A stretch of 64,000 nucleotides of DNA from the NCBI RefSeq assembly GCF_000350225.1, contig NW_005179258.1:135813-199812 (forward strand), in the 5' to 3' direction. This DNA is from Chondrus crispus. Taxonomy: Eukaryota > Rhodophyta > Florideophyceae > Gigartinales > Gigartinaceae. A program made the translations under genes and the position numbers. The first letter of the stretch is position 1. Each line of letters opens with the position of its first letter. Of the stretch, positions 31,043 through 42,890 are shown one piece after another. The notes beneath the pieces are model-generated. The model had not been told where the DNA came from, searched no databases, and saw only the letters and a list, made by a program, of their open reading frames with translations.

Positions 31043-31599
31043 CTCCGCGCCCTGCTGCTCTGCCTCTCGCAGGGCGCGCCGCGGCTGCCGTGCGGCGCGG
31101 CTTCGGCGCCTCGCCCGCGTGCGCTGCCATGCGCGAATGAAGCAGAAGGGGTCTGGCAAGCTGCTTGCGGAGCAGAGTTGCAACGGGGACTTTGAGATTC
31201 TGCCCGCCTGCAAGCGCGGGTGGGGGGACGAGATGATGGAGCTGACGCGTAGAGGTGCGTCGCTGGCGCGGGCGCAGCGGCTGCACAAGCCGTAAGCGCG
31301 GGCTTTGCGAACGATCAACGTGGTGAACGTGTCCCTGCTGGACGGACGGTTTCAGAAGAACTACCCGGCGCGCGCGGGGACATAGGAGACGTGAGTGTGC
31401 AGCACGCCATGCGCCACGACGGAGAGGGGTGGCGAGCTGACGTTGGACGTGCAGGACCCTGTGGGATAACTCCTCTCCGCCCTGGGTTGGGTGAGAGGCG
31501 GAGGCTATAGCGAGGGAGCACGCGGCGTGGACGCAACGCGCTAATTGGACCGATAGGACGAGCTCGCGAAAAGGGAGTGGCTCACTGGCCGGTTACGCG

Positions 31600-32117
31600 C
31601 AGTCGCCCTGTGGTGCGTGAACGGAAGCGACCAGTAACGGGTTACAAGCCAGCGCGCGCGATAGACAACCGAAACGGAGGTATATAGGCGCGAAAAGGAC
31701 GGAGGCGAGCTTGCCCCCGTTTACTGTTGGGGACGGGTGCCAGGTCCTAACCCCGCAGAGAGACGCCTCGGACACCTGTCCCAGTACAGTAGTACAGTAC
31801 CTGCCGCCTAGTCCGTGCCGGGTACTGTACACGATTAAAAAGGTAGCGCCATAATTACTACTACCGCACGGACGCTGCTACTACACGTGTGGAGTACTGT
31901 ACGCGCGTGTTGCTTACAAAATACCGCACGGACGACGCGTGTGCTAACGCGCACACGTAACACGCGAAGGCTACCGCTCGGACGACACGTGCACTACTGT
32001 ACACGTACGGCAGATTACGACCGCTCGGCATGCGCGCGCGCTCGCTACACGTGGGCACAACCGCCCACGTGTATACCGTACACGGCCGTCCGATGACCTC
32101 CGCCCGCTCGCGCCGGC
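31600..32117 (-). repeat. Probable LTR of another gypsy element (gypsy-4)
   Basis: The stretch ends TATTATACTACA at 32117 like the other LTRs, contains a TATATAGGCGCGAAAAGG box (about 31680) and an array of CACGTG and CGCTCGGACGAC motifs (31880-32070). A minus-strand gag fragment begins 13 bp beyond it. Its other end and a target duplication could not be fixed. Confidence 0.5.
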
Positions 32118-32129
32118 TATTATACTACA

Positions 32130-32843
32130 CTAGTCTTGAAGCCAGGCGGCGTCGAGTGCCGTATACAGATGTTGAAAATCCCAAGGATTAGATGTGGACT
32201 GCGAGTTCGCAAGGGCTGACTTGGCCCACAGGGCACCAACGACAGCTTTGTGAAGGTATTCCACCTTGTCTTCCTCGGAACGGTGAGTCCGTGGTCCTTG
32301 AGGAGCAAAACGTGTGATGATCTCACGTAACTCTTCCAAAGCTTTTGCGGTGTTGAGCTTCTTGGCATGCATCAAAGATTGAATTCTCAGGCTCTGGAGG
32401 TACTTCCTGATTCTTTTCTGCCGAGTTATGCTGCTGTATTCGTCTTGCATAACTTGGCAGGCCTGACCAAAATTTCCACACCTGTCCCTCACCTTCTCTC
32501 GATAGAATCTCTTAGCTTCTCCATCGAATATGTTGTGGAAAAAGGCAAGTTTGTTGGTTTGGTCAAGGTTGTAGTCCTGGGCGGCAGCAATGTAGTTATT
32601 GATGTGTTCCGTGAGGTCCTTTCCCAGTTTTCCAGTGAATTTATCCTGGTTCTTGAATCGCAATGCCATGTTGTGAGCGGCTCTTGCTTCGGAGTCACGT
32701 CTCACAGGGGGATACCCTTGTACTGGTGGGCGGGCTTGCCGTTTAATTTCCTTGTAAGTAGGCATACATGCTCCGCTACTTTTCTTGTGTTGAACAAGCC
32801 TTTCGTAAGCAAAATCGATGTCTCCCGAGTCTGAGTATAACAT
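32130..32843 (-). pseudogene. gag: Gypsy-4 Gag fragment
   Basis: 237 codons with a retrotransposon Gag signature (RFKNQDKFTGKLGKDLTEHI, NKLAFFHNIFDGEAKRFY). No CCHC knuckle and no pol follow; the frame abuts the LTR-like sequence at 32117, so the 3' part of gag and all of pol are deleted. It is not closely similar to the Gag of gypsy-1, -2 or -3. Confidence 0.7.
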
Positions 32844-33637
32844 TTTTACTAATCTCCATGAGATGCGGTCAGTTGCGGGATGTCTGATATACTCTACACC
32901 TTCTGCACGTAAGAAGTCATGGATGATTCAGAAAACGAACGTGGTGCCCTTCAGTACTTCGAAGGAATATAGAGTTTCAACAGGGAGGTCTTCACGTAAT
33001 CTTTCTACTAGTTCTGTGTCCAAATATTATCACATCCTGTGCGAGTAATGTGTAGCGTAATAACTCATATAACATTATTGTGAACTGGAGATGGTGGTGT
33101 ATACGTTTTAAGTTTCTTGGTGATGGTCTCTATAGCTGCCTCGTCAATTCCGTTATCCAATGGTGTTTGGTGAGTTAAAGTCTCCAGAAAGTAATTTAGT
33201 AAGTTACTTTAGCCTTAGAAAAATAAGCTTTCTGCAACCTTACAATTATACTGAAATTTTTACTTTTTTATGCACACTAATTCCAGCTGAATAGGCGTAC
33301 AGGAGTGCAATGCTCACAGCTAGTACGGTAGTAAACACGTGTGCAATTTTCACACCTAGTGCAATGTGTGACACGTATCCGATTTTGTGCGCGAAGGACA
33401 CATGCCAAACGTGTTCAATTTCCACACGTGTTAGAGTCCACACGTGTGGGAGGTGTGTGTGGAGAGTGTAGTGTACCACGTAGGGGGGGGGCAATTGCAG
33501 TAGGATGCAACAAATTGAAATTCGACTTTTCAAAAAACAGCAAAAAATGTTTTCGGAAAAGTTTTGTAAACATGTGTTTCAATTTTCGAGAAGGGTTTCG
33601 AAAAATGAACCGAAAATTTTTTTGTTACTAAAAAAAT
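32844..33637. other. AT-richer spacer with ACACGTGT cluster
   Basis: No gene is recognised. Between 33335 and 33450 lie several ACACGTGT, CACACCTAG and ACACGTAT motifs resembling those in the LTR arrays; this may be the remnant of the gypsy-4 5' LTR. A G8 run lies at about 33484-33491. Confidence 0.4.
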
Positions 33638-34310
33638 TTAATTACTGCGCGTTACTTTACGCTCGCGCAAATATAAGACTCGACGGCGGCAGTTGGCGCC
33701 GATGAGGTGGGACGCCAAGTCGTGCCCGGAGGGAAAAAATCTCTCGCAGGTAGCGCAGTAGTGGTCCTCGCTCTCGCGTTTATAGCGAGCTTCGCGTGCG
33801 AGGTGCCTCTTGCCACCCTGGTGCTGACGTAGCTGATGGGTACCGGTAACGGTGACCTGGCACACGCGGCACGTGAGCGAGCGGGCAGGGGGCTTCTTGT
33901 TCTGGATGCACGTCGTAGCCACGCGGTACAGCGTTCCATTGACGCCCTCAGGTAGCGTAGATAATGCTTCAGTACTGTAGAAAGGGACTTAATTTGATTA
34001 AAAATACGGACAGCGTTGTCGACGTGTAAATTTTGTCCCGCCCCTAGTTCGTCAATTTCCGCTTCCTCTCTAAAAACCTTGTCCTCCAGCCTCGGTTGGT
34101 CCGCCGGAGTATCTTCTTCTTCGAAGAGGTCCAGTACGGAGGCGGAGTTCTCCTCGTCGCTTTCCTAATTTACCTCAGGCGTGCGGGGTAGAGACCGTGC
34201 GCCGAGGGTGGGATCTTCTGGGTCTTCTGCAAGGGCGGTCGGTGCCCCGAGTTTACTGATTGCTTCTGAATTTAATACCACTAGAATAGAAGTTAGTTAG
34301 GCAACTAGAT
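33638..34310 (-). pseudogene. Degenerate zinc-finger protein gene
   Basis: The 3' part encodes two zinc fingers: CRVCQVTVTGTHQLRQHQ followed by GGKRH (a U1/matrin-like C2H2 spacing) and CATCERFFPSGHDLASH. Upstream on the same strand an acidic frame reads DEENSASVLDLFEEEDTPAD and FNQIKSLSTVLKHYL, but it contains a TAG and is in another frame than the fingers. The gene is therefore frameshifted and stopped. Its origin (host gene or transposon protein) is not clear. Such fingers bind double-stranded RNA or DNA. Confidence 0.5.
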
Positions 34311-35499
34311 TCCAATATGAGAGGTAGCGAAAATTAAAGAACTTACTCTTGTATTTTTTCGGTGAGAGTTATCCTTAAAGTGATGATGGCTATACCTCTT
34401 AATTGATAAAACGTACTGCGTTAATATCAAAGAAGAGGTAGAGAGACCACTCTCGTAGCGATTCCAAAACGTTGAACAATCCCAAGATCCTTGAGGTTGT
34501 TTTTTTTCTTCTGCAAAGAAAACTATTAAGCTTAAAGTCTAGACTGTCGCAAAAAATAAAAGAAAAGGGGGGAACAATAAAGGTTAACCGGCAGGACCGG
34601 GCGAATGACGGGAATCGCGCTTTTTATTGTTGTGGCTTCGTTTTTGTTTTTCGCTTGTCTTGGCAGCTAGTCTGCCTCGACTCTTCCCTTATTTATACTA
34701 CTTCAGCCAGGTGCTTTGTCCTCTCCTCACGTAATGTTTTTGCACTATCGAAGCATTTTTAGGAGAGGATGCACTGCATGTTGCCAGCTGAGATTATTAA
34801 AATGCTCCCGTTGTTGTGCACTACATTAATTGCGTTGAGGTGCATTTTATTCGTCCTGTATGCGTCACCGTCATACCATAATTTCCCACACAAACTCTCC
34901 CACGAGTGCGGTCAGCGGTAGAGTCATCTCTCGGCTTGCCCCCATCCACCCCACGCAGCTCGCCGTCTCCCTGGGCCCCGCACTGACGCTGCTGGCCTTT
35001 GCCAAACGCGCCGCCCTGCCCTCCACACCACCTAAATTACATTACACTCTCGCAGCTCAGCCGCCCCGCTTTCTCAGCGTCGGGAGCAGCGCGCCCATGC
35101 TGACGTGTCGATTTTGACGGCAGCCCAATGTGGGGAGCGTTTCTCTCAAGAGTGTTTCTCTTCCAAAACCGAAGCCACAACTGGCCTTTCTGACCAGCTC
35201 ACCGATGCTTTATACAAATATGTAATATATACAGTACCCTTGGTATAGGTAATCTATCTCATTCACGTGCTGCTGTAGGCCAGAATCTCTCCGCTGCGTA
35301 TACAGCTGTGAGCATGTGAAGATATTCGTAGTTTATTGGTTCTAGTCGGTCACGAGACATCGGCTAAGAGGGGACACACAAAGGCTACGCAAACCATTAA
35401 ACCGAACTGGAAAACATAAAGAAAACATAAAGAAAACAAAAAGAAAACAAAAAGAGAAAAAGACATGATGAGAAAGGAAACTACACCCATTAACCATAA
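34311..35499. other. No gene recognised
   Basis: AT-rich, with a tandem AAAGAAAAC(A) run near 35410-35460. A short GC-richer open frame at 34905-35115 has no recognisable relative. Confidence 0.4.
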
Positions 35500-36339
35500 T
35501 TAGTCCGGCCTGCACTATTTTCTAGGGTCCCAGGTGCCAGTGGTGAACATAAATTGGTGGAGGCCGCACTATTTCTGTACCCGCACTATTTAGGTACCCA
35601 CGCAAATTAGTGCAGGCCGCACTGAGTGGATTTGGAAAAATTAGTGAGCGCTCCTTCTGCATTGCTGTGTGTCAATTTATGCATGGCTGTGTGTGAGGGT
35701 ACGTTCAAAGGTTGCAGTAATCAGATCTGAAACGGTCCTATTTTTTAGTAATTTTGAGTGACCCCGGAGATGGTTCCCCACTTGCCGTTTCATTTATCGG
35801 GTAGTTGCAGTTATCGGGGCTTGCAGTTATCGCGTGGGCACTGTACTCTAATCTTAGAGTATTTGGCCGTTTGGCACTGTATACAGAGCCGTTTGTTGAG
35901 AAACTGCTCTCTGTACAGTCAGAAACGGCTGTTTCTTGTGTCCATGTCAGCACCGAACTGCCCTACACATATGTCTTAACGGCCGTGGCGTGTCCAATTC
36001 CCCGAATTTGACGTCCAAGTACTGGGTAAATGGCAGGAAACCACACGTCACGTTCAAAGAACGACTCTAGGATAAACTATTCATACATATGAAAGAGCAA
36101 AGAAATTGGAGAAGATATAAAAGCAACCGCAAAAGGTAATGTACTGCGGAGCCCTGTCCTGGCACCAGCCTCTCCACGGCCTGCAAACATGGAGATTCCC
36201 TCTGCCTCTCCAATTGTGAACGCACTGTAGCATAACCGCCGGCTACTGTACTATACATTAGATTTAGAATTAGATCTAACGCTGTAAGGTACGGACCTTA
36301 CAGAGTGCGCGCGCGCATACCTTCCAGCGCGCGCACCAA

Positions 36340-36450
36340 CACGTGTACCACACGTGTAGCACACGTGTGCTGTCAGCCCCGACGGCTGACAGCGTTACAG
36401 TGCGGGCCGGCCCGCACTGTCTACAGTAAGCCGACTACAGTACAGTCCGT
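36340..36450. repeat. Cluster of perfect palindromes and ACACGTGT motifs
   Basis: Three ACACGTGT copies (36340-36368) are followed by a hairpin CTGTCAGCC/GGCTGACAG (36370-36392), a 24-bp perfect palindrome with half-site ACAGTGCGGGCC (36397-36420) and a near-palindrome CTACAGTACAG...CTGTGCTGTAG. It lies upstream of the transposase gene and resembles LTR promoter regions of this genome. Confidence 0.8.
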
Positions 36451-36632
36451 ACTGTGCTGTAGACGGTTAATTAACTTGTACAATAAATATAGCGAGCGAC
36501 CGCCGGCGGAGGGGACCAAGACAGGCAACCCTCCACCGACGGTCGACCACCCAGCTTACTCTACTCACACCGCCGTTCCGCGAGTAGTTACCACCGAGTG
36601 GGTAGTGGACGGGCGCGACACCGCGGCGAGCT

Positions 36633-38580
36633 GTGATCCGCCTCCGCCCGTCAGTACCGGATCGTCAACCGGTACTGCTCCGGGGCGTCGAGGCGTCGAT
36701 CCGCTTGCCTACGCGCGCGTCCGCGCCGACCACGCTCTACCACCCGCTACCGGCCCGCTTCCGGTGGCGTTGGTTGGTTCAAGACCCTCGGTACGCCGAT
36801 CCGGAGTCTTCCGCCGAACATCGCAAACACCCCTCCGCCTTGTGTGGGGTGTTTATGCGACACGCACTTGGAGAAGTGCAACGCTCTCCATCATCCTCCA
36901 GTGCCATTACCAACAATGCCCCTTCCTCTGCACCCCCTATTACCCGTCAAACTACGCCAGATAGTGTGACCCCTTCTTCCTGTTCTATCCAAAGGCCCAA
37001 AAAACGGAGGCTGCAACAAGTTTCTACGTTATGTCAACGTGTTCAGGTTGTTAACTGGATGGTTGAAGAGATCGAGAGAAGCGGTACTCCCAAATGGATT
37101 GTAAGCAAGACGGTCCGGAAATTCCCGGATATTTGCAGGGGACAGGAGAGGGCTAACCATTCGAAGGCCTCTCGTTGGTACAAGGACAAAGACAAAATAT
37201 TGGAAAATGCGCAGAACGAGGTTCGAGCTGTCAGTCATCGGGTGAAGCGCAGACGCCCATCTGGAGAACGACCAGTCTCCGCCATCAAGACAACGCATGT
37301 CACGGCATGCAAAGGTCGTGGTCGTCGACAAAAGCAGTGGGCTCTAAACGTTCGATCTTTATTATTTATAGAGTTTGAGCGTCTGTCAAAAGCCGGCCTA
37401 AAGTTTAACAGTGGGATTCTAGCAGCTCTTGGCAAACGAATTATTCGCAATACATCTGGGGAATATGAGGTGGGTTTGGGAAGGAAGAGAATTTCAGATC
37501 TTTTGCCCAAAGTCACGAAACGCTGGATCCAATCTTTTATGGAAAAGTACAACATTGTAGCTAGGAGACGGTGCGGAAAACTTTTGATATGCCCAGCCAA
37601 GGAACGTAAGATCGAGCGTAAAGTTGCCTTTCATTTGGGGAAGGTCAGCAGAAGATTTAGAGACGGATCGCTAAAAGAGGAAATGGTTGAGAATATGGAT
37701 GAGACTCACTTTGTTGTCAACATGGATGACGGAAGGACATTGAGCGTGATTGGGTCAGGAGACGTGAAGTATGCCGATGTGTCTTCCGGGGGTGTGGGGA
37801 TGATCATGGTTGTGCGAATTACCGGCGGAAGAGACGCTGCTATAAAGCCATTATTTATGGTGTTTCAGAACAAATCTAGGCATTATTCAATTCGGGGTGT
37901 CCCCGATGATGAGCCGGGAGTCTCATATCGGGCTGGTCCGAAGGGTTGGATGGACCAAAAAGTGTTTGGCCAATGGTTATCCGAGCCTCGAGCTCTGAGG
38001 AAAGATCCGTATGGACGGCAGCGAACAATTTTTTTGGATAATTGTTCTGGTCATAACGTGAACGTAGAAAACGCAGCGCACTTGGCTGCCATTAATTCTA
38101 CACTGTCATTTTTGCCCCCTAATTCGACCCATCTTTGTCAGCCTGCGGATAGTTTTATTATCCAAAAAAATTAAGCAGCGATGGAGATACTCAACGACAC
38201 CTCGTCGAAGATCCGGTTCTCAAACTTCACAGATTCCATTCACGCAACTATAGCGGCTGTTCGAATGATGAAGAACCGGTTGGATACGCAGAATCAGCGT
38301 ACGAGTTGTGCAGGACGTGAACAACATGAGGGACAAAACTGGCATTTCATTTGCTCGTAAGGCCATGATTCGCTGTGGTTTGTCATTGGATTTAAATGGC
38401 CTGTGGCACGAAAAACAATTGTTTCCACACCTTCAGAAACTTATTGAACGGCACCGTGAATATTTTGCTGGCAAAGACCGTACGTTGCCCTCCGAGGACG
38501 ACAATGATAAAGAAAATGAAGCAGGGGAGGATAGCAATGACGACCGCGAGGTAGGAATCGAAGAGGAAGATCAAGAATAA
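36633..38580 (+). pseudogene. Pogo-like transposase, frameshifted
   Basis: The main ORF (36633-38174) carries an N-terminal helix-turn-helix region and a DDE domain: NMDETHFVVNMD (first D), IFLDNCSGHNV (second D) and LPPNSTHLCQPADSF (third D). At 38160-38170 an extra A in a run of A ends the frame; one base less would continue as QKIKQRWRYS, a family-typical continuation. A further frame at 38308-38580 reads VNNMRDKTGISFARKAMIRC and an acidic tail EEEDQE. The N-terminal 75 codons before KKRRLQQV look like leader rather than protein; a start near 36850 is more likely. Confidence 0.75.
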
Positions 38581-38802
38581 CCGCAATTAGGTACCTTGAT
38601 AATTAAGAAAAATAAACTTGTTAGCGATACTAAATTGTGTGCGGACCCTATATACTGAAGCCTTCACTTTATATTTTTCCATCCGGATCCTGCGTACAAC
38701 TATTAGTGCAGCCTGCACTAACTAGGTCTCCTCACTAATTTGTCCACCGGACTAAATAACGTTCATGGTGTACCAAGAGGGCGGCGCAGCCGGGGCTGGA
38801 CG

Positions 38803-38985
38803 GGTAAGAGAAATAGACATGGCCAGAAGAGGGGGCCTGGCAAGAGGCTCAGGATGGCGCCATAAGTACCACGGAGCAGCGAGACTGCGGGGTGAGGTAC
38901 GCTCGGTTGGCTGATAGTAATTACAGCCACTCGCTATTCTCCGGGGAGTTTCACCCCTATACACGCTAGCGTGTACAGAGACGTG
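38803..38985 (-). repeat. DIRS-like element terminal direct repeat, 3' copy
   Basis: Starts AAGAGAAATAGACATGGCC and ends near TACAGAGACG in plus orientation; matches 42960-43143. Confidence 0.85.
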
Positions 38986-39025
38986 AAGGGGGAAAATAAA
39001 AGCGGTAGCGGATGCACGGAGAGCG

Positions 39026-40110
39026 CTAGACATGCGGTAGCATGGGCGCAAAGAACCACTCCGAAGCGGCGGTGACAATAATACGGCTATCGAAGTAAAC
39101 AGAAAACTGGTTCTGCGATACCCAATCCAGACGGGTCATAATCCATTCGCAGCTGAACTGGAGGACGAGCAGCTCGTTGAAGCCACCGATACGAGCGCTG
39201 TGCGATGCGAAGTAGCAGCTAGGCGGCGGAGCGCCGTTGACGAGGGCAACGGCAGTCTCAACCGCAATGCCGAGATCGGCAGTGCCGACCTTTTGTCCAC
39301 GTCTGAGATTGAAGAAACCTAGATTGGCGAGACGCAGGGAGCGCCATTTCGAAAGCAATGCGTTTGGAGAAGCAGTAGAGGTCCAGACGGGGTTGGTTGG
39401 AAGTGAAAGGCGTAATGGTTGGGACCGAGATTTGCCTTTCCGGTGAGTGATCACCGCACTCACTCCCTCCGCAGTTATGGTGATGTCGCTGTCTTTCAGA
39501 TAGACGACAGACACCGACCGGCACTGAAAGACAAATGCAAACACTACTGTAGCACAAGAGCCCACCGTGTCTACGTCCTCGGCAGACACCCCACATTCCA
39601 CAATCTGCCTCATGAGGGCTGCCGGGAGCCCAACCCGGGCCATATGAACGACGCCTTGAAGATCATCCTTGTTCGCATATGCGCGGACAAGAGCCGACAC
39701 CATGGGAGTATGAGTTGGGGAATCGAATTTGAGGAGCTCGTGGTATCGAGATACGGCCGTAACGTACTGCGCCACTGACGTCGGACCGACCCTGCCTTCG
39801 AGATGCAAGTAGCCGATATATGCTAGAACATCCCCCTCGTTCGCCCCAAGCCGCGGTCGTCCATCTTCGTCGCAGAAGGTAAACCATTTCTTGATCTGGC
39901 TGGAGCGATTGGCCCAAGTCCCGTCACTCCATCCGTAGTTGGGGAGCAAGTCTGCTGCGGCCTGGGCGCTTCCCTTTGCATCATCATCCCCACACCGGCT
40001 CAATACCGCACCCCTTATCCCCTCCTGCCACACCACCCTCACGCCATTGTTGCGAGAAAGACGGACCAGTCGGCGTTGAGATTTTTCGAACTCCGCAGTA
40101 GAGAAAAGTC
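39026..40110 (-). CDS. DIRS-like tyrosine recombinase
   Basis: This part of a 910-codon frame encodes a tyrosine recombinase. Visible catalytic residues are R in VFQCRSVSVV, the HxxR box in ASHSARIGG, and the nucleophile region FSVYFDSRI near the C-terminus. An N-terminal SAM-like core domain is suggested by WSDGTWANRSSQIKKWFTFC and GDVLAYIGYLHLEGRVGP. The enzyme integrates circular cDNA without target duplication. This portion is free of stops. Confidence 0.8.
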
Positions 40111-41076
40111 GGCGCCTTGTGGATGGAGCACCTTGACCGTAGTGGCGTGACGCAGCAACTGCGGATGCCAGGCTTGCGCTGGCCAGTGGGGAGCCACCAG
40201 GACGCCCTTCCCACCATCCACTATTACCTTGCGAATGGCCAGAGGGAGCATGTCGAAGGGAGGATTCCACAGGCGCGCCCTCCCGTCTCCCCAGTCCTCC
40301 AGCATCTGCGTCGCCAGATATTTCCGTCGCGCGACTGCCGTCTCTCCGAGGGGGGGATGAGCGAACACCACCGAGTCCACCTCGTACTCGTCCTGGATCG
40401 ACTGCAGCAGCTGGTCCGTCGCCTGCATGTCGCCAGGATCCCAGGTCCGGGAGAGAGCTTCGGCGAACCGGTTGACCGCCGACGGCAACCACCGGGCTTC
40501 GATCCGCACCCCCAGGGTTTGCAGCATAACTTGAAGCCGGCGTAGCTCCGCCATCAATGGCTTGGAAGCGGACACCATGGCGTTCAAAATGAAGCAGACT
40601 GACTGGTTGTCCTCGTGCAGCAAGAGGCGCTGAACATCCGGTCGGCCGACGTACGCGGCAAATTGCCTCTGTAATAGCAGACGAACCGCCCAAAGTTCCC
40701 TCAAAGTGATCGAGTGCGCGCGATCGGCTGCCGTCCAAAAGCCTTGACCCTCCCACAAACCCCGCGAGCCCGTCAGCACTTGCGATCCCAGTGTCTCCCC
40801 GTACCCCACATCGGCAGCATCGGAGTGCAACGTGAGGTCGGGCGCCTGCCTGACCAATTCCCGTCCTTGTCCCCGTGTCAGCGAACGCCAGTGGCGCAAG
40901 TCGCGAAGCGATTGTCGGCAAAGGCGCACCTTTTGAAACTGGCCGTGGAAACTTGTTGCGTCCCCGTGTCCACGGCGACCACGGGGCACACGGAGCACAC
41001 GGGGCACACGGTGCACATGGTGCACACGGGCCACACAGTGCATATGCGTCTGCCTGCCAGCGTCTGGGCCTCGCAA
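40039..41076 (-). CDS. DIRS-like RNase H, in another frame
   Basis: 345 codons with LTLHSDAADVGYGETLG, ITLRELWAVRLLLQ and LLLHEDNQSVCFIL, the RNase H core of DIRS elements, followed by AVNRFAEALSR. The domain lies between RT and recombinase but is in a different frame from both. Near its start (40975-41045) a 12-bp minisatellite of the type GGGGCACACGGA has expanded, a likely cause of the frame change. Confidence 0.7.
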   Translation of the reverse strand: MRGPDAGRQTHMHCVARVHHVHRVPRVLRVPRGRRGHGDATSFHGQFQKVRLCRQSLRDLRHWRSLTRGQGRELVRQAPDLTLHSDAADVGYGETLGSQVLTGSRGLWEGQGFWTAADRAHSITLRELWAVRLLLQRQFAAYVGRPDVQRLLLHEDNQSVCFILNAMVSASKPLMAELRRLQVMLQTLGVRIEARWLPSAVNRFAEALSRTWDPGDMQATDQLLQSIQDEYEVDSVVFAHPPLGETAVARRKYLATQMLEDWGDGRARLWNPPFDMLPLAIRKVIVDGGKGVLVAPHWPAQAWHPQLLRHATTVKVLHPQGADFSLLRSSKNLNADWSVFLATMA

Positions 41077-41099
41077 GCTCGGCCCGCGACGCAGCCGTC

Positions 41100-42054
41100 C
41101 GACTTTGTCCTCGCTCCTCGCGCTCCACCAGGAGCCCAGACAGTGCCATGTCGAAGTAGAGGCTCCTTGTGTAGAACCGCGAAAGCGGAATGGCCAGTGT
41201 CATCGACACAGCCACTCCGCAAAAATGCCGCAGCTTCTTCAACGATACCCACCGGCGGTTCCTTTGCGCGGACAAGAGGAGCTGCTTGGCTAGCAGGCGA
41301 AGGCGGGCTATCTTGCTGTCGGACGCGAACACCCTCATCGCAACAGTATCCACCACACAACCCAAATGCTCCAGCGTAGTCGTCCCTTCCCAGCATCCCT
41401 TCCCCGGGTGTCTGACGAGCCCCAACCTTGCGAACAGCCTTGAAAGTCTCTTCCCGGCGCGCGCGCAGTCCTGTCTTGTCGATATCCTCCCCAGCGGCGA
41501 CGGCGCACACGCGAAGTCGTCAATGTACGGCAGGATGCGGTACCCGAGGCGCTCCCGCAAGTGCTTCACCAAAGGACGGAGCAGCTTGGTGAACCACAGA
41601 ACAGAGCGCCCCCAGCCGAACGGTAGCGCGATGCAACGGTTGTACCGACCGTTGTATCGGAAGAGGAAAAGTCTCTCATGTGAGGATGGAGATAAAAGTG
41701 GCGGTACCCCCTTTTGATATCCCAGGACATCAGCACATGTCCCTCTTGCAGTTGACACGCGAAAGAATGTAAGGTCTCCATCCTGACTGACCCCTTCGGC
41801 CAGTGCTTGCTCTGCCGCTTGAAATTAATTACAAATATTCCTTTGCAGTCCTCACCCTCGCCTTGCCAGACCGTGAAGGCTGACGAGATCATCCTGCCCC
41901 CTCTCGCAAGGGCCTCGGCCTCCTCAAACCCTACCTCCTCGTACACCCCCTCCCTGCAACCCCTTGCCAGGTCCTTCGTGGCAAACTGCCCGTCCTCCGC
42001 CGTCTGAGGGAGCTCGCTGAGTACAGTACCGTCCTCGAAGGGCACTGTCAGCAT
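41100..42054 (-). pseudogene. DIRS-like reverse transcriptase, frameshifted
   Basis: The N-terminal part (42054 to about 41690) ends in HVLMSWDIKRGYRHFYLHP; the frame then shifts, and the next part (41758 frame) continues LFRYNGRYNRCIALPFG and has YIDDF as the active site. The two frames overlap at about 41690. RT of DIRS type is the closest match. Confidence 0.75.
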
Positions 42055-42198
42055 GTCGAATACACCTTACCCGATCTGACGGGCGATATACTCGTTGACT
42101 CCTAACTTCGAACGCCAAACGTCCGCCCTAAGAGCCGTCCCCGCCACAAAGGTGCTCCTCCTCACCCTTTGTAGCGTTTCCATCTCTTTTTAGGCACA

Positions 42199-42890
42199 TT
42201 ACTCCGGGCTGGACCCGTCCCCGGCGGAGGGTCCAGCGTTCTTCATGCCAGTAGTCTTCTCTAACCTGGCCTTGGCAATCATCTTTGCAGCCTGAATCTC
42301 TAACTCAGAAGTGAGCGCCTCGCGGGCAGACTTGTACGAATCTGAGAACACAGCGTCGTGCCCCTGTTACACGAGGAATGCCATCTGGCCAGCTGCCTCG
42401 ACTCCTTGGTCGGTGATGTCCCTGAAATACTGCGCGCGCATAGACAGTACCTCGAGGGCGGCACGGATAGACTTTTCAGCCAAGGCCAGTTTCCTTGCCA
42501 TGCTTGGTACGTCCTCGCTCTGATCCTTAGCAACTATGAGAGCGGAGAGTCCCATTTCGGTCTAAACGCCAGCAGCGTTTACGTATTCCCATTCCTTGGC
42601 CGGTCCCTGGACCGCAACTCGGAGACAAAAGCGTCAGCAGCAGGCTTTGAGTAACCCATGTGAGTGACGGGTACATGGGGGCCACGCTCAAACACACTTC
42701 CTTCTCCGACCAACTTGAGGGAGCTGAGCTCCGCGACAACATCCCCATAATCCCGACGCGCGGGCACGGCACTCTCTCACGCCGCTCGCACAGCTAGCGC
42801 AGGGCGCGCCACAGCTGCGACAGCCGGAAGCGTGGGGGCCGGGGGCACCGGCGCGCCGATGTCGGCGGGTTGTTCGGGTTGTACGCTCAT
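42199..42890 (-). pseudogene. DIRS-like ORF1 (Gag-like), with stop codons
   Basis: ATG at 42890 opens MSVQPEQPADIGAPVPPAP; a TGA at about 42778 and two later stops interrupt it. Downstream pieces read ARRDYGDVVAELSSLK, DVPSMARKLALAEKSIRAAL and REALTSELEIQAAKMIAK, helical segments typical of structural proteins. Position upstream of RT supports ORF1. Confidence 0.55.

Larger units (their letters stand above)
20491..31195 (+). pseudogene. Host gene with hydrophobic leader, interrupted by gypsy-2
   Basis: ATG 20491 (context GCCGCCATGCC) starts a hydrophobic leader, MPSPAFLLAFL. Gypsy-2 is inserted after the first two bases of codon 12, with CTCCG duplicated. Across the empty site the frame continues from 31048 as RALLLCLSQGAPRLPC and stays open to TGA at 31193-31195. 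The hydrophobic run plus small residues looks like a secretory signal peptide. Downstream another frame from ATG 31137 reads SCNGDFEILPACKRGW and may be the continuation after a frameshift or intron. The mature product is not recognised. The 10.5-kb insertion should abolish expression of this allele. Confidence 0.5.
35500..38755 (+). mobile_element. Pogo-like DNA transposon A, degenerate
   Basis: The boundaries are inferred from inverted ends TTAGTCCGG (35500-35508) and CCGGACTAA (38747-38755), each followed inward by copies of GTGCAG(G/C)C(C/T)GCACT. Inside lies a pogo-type transposase gene. The target duplication cannot be read with certainty. The transposase is frameshifted, so the copy is not autonomous. 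Confidence 0.55.
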
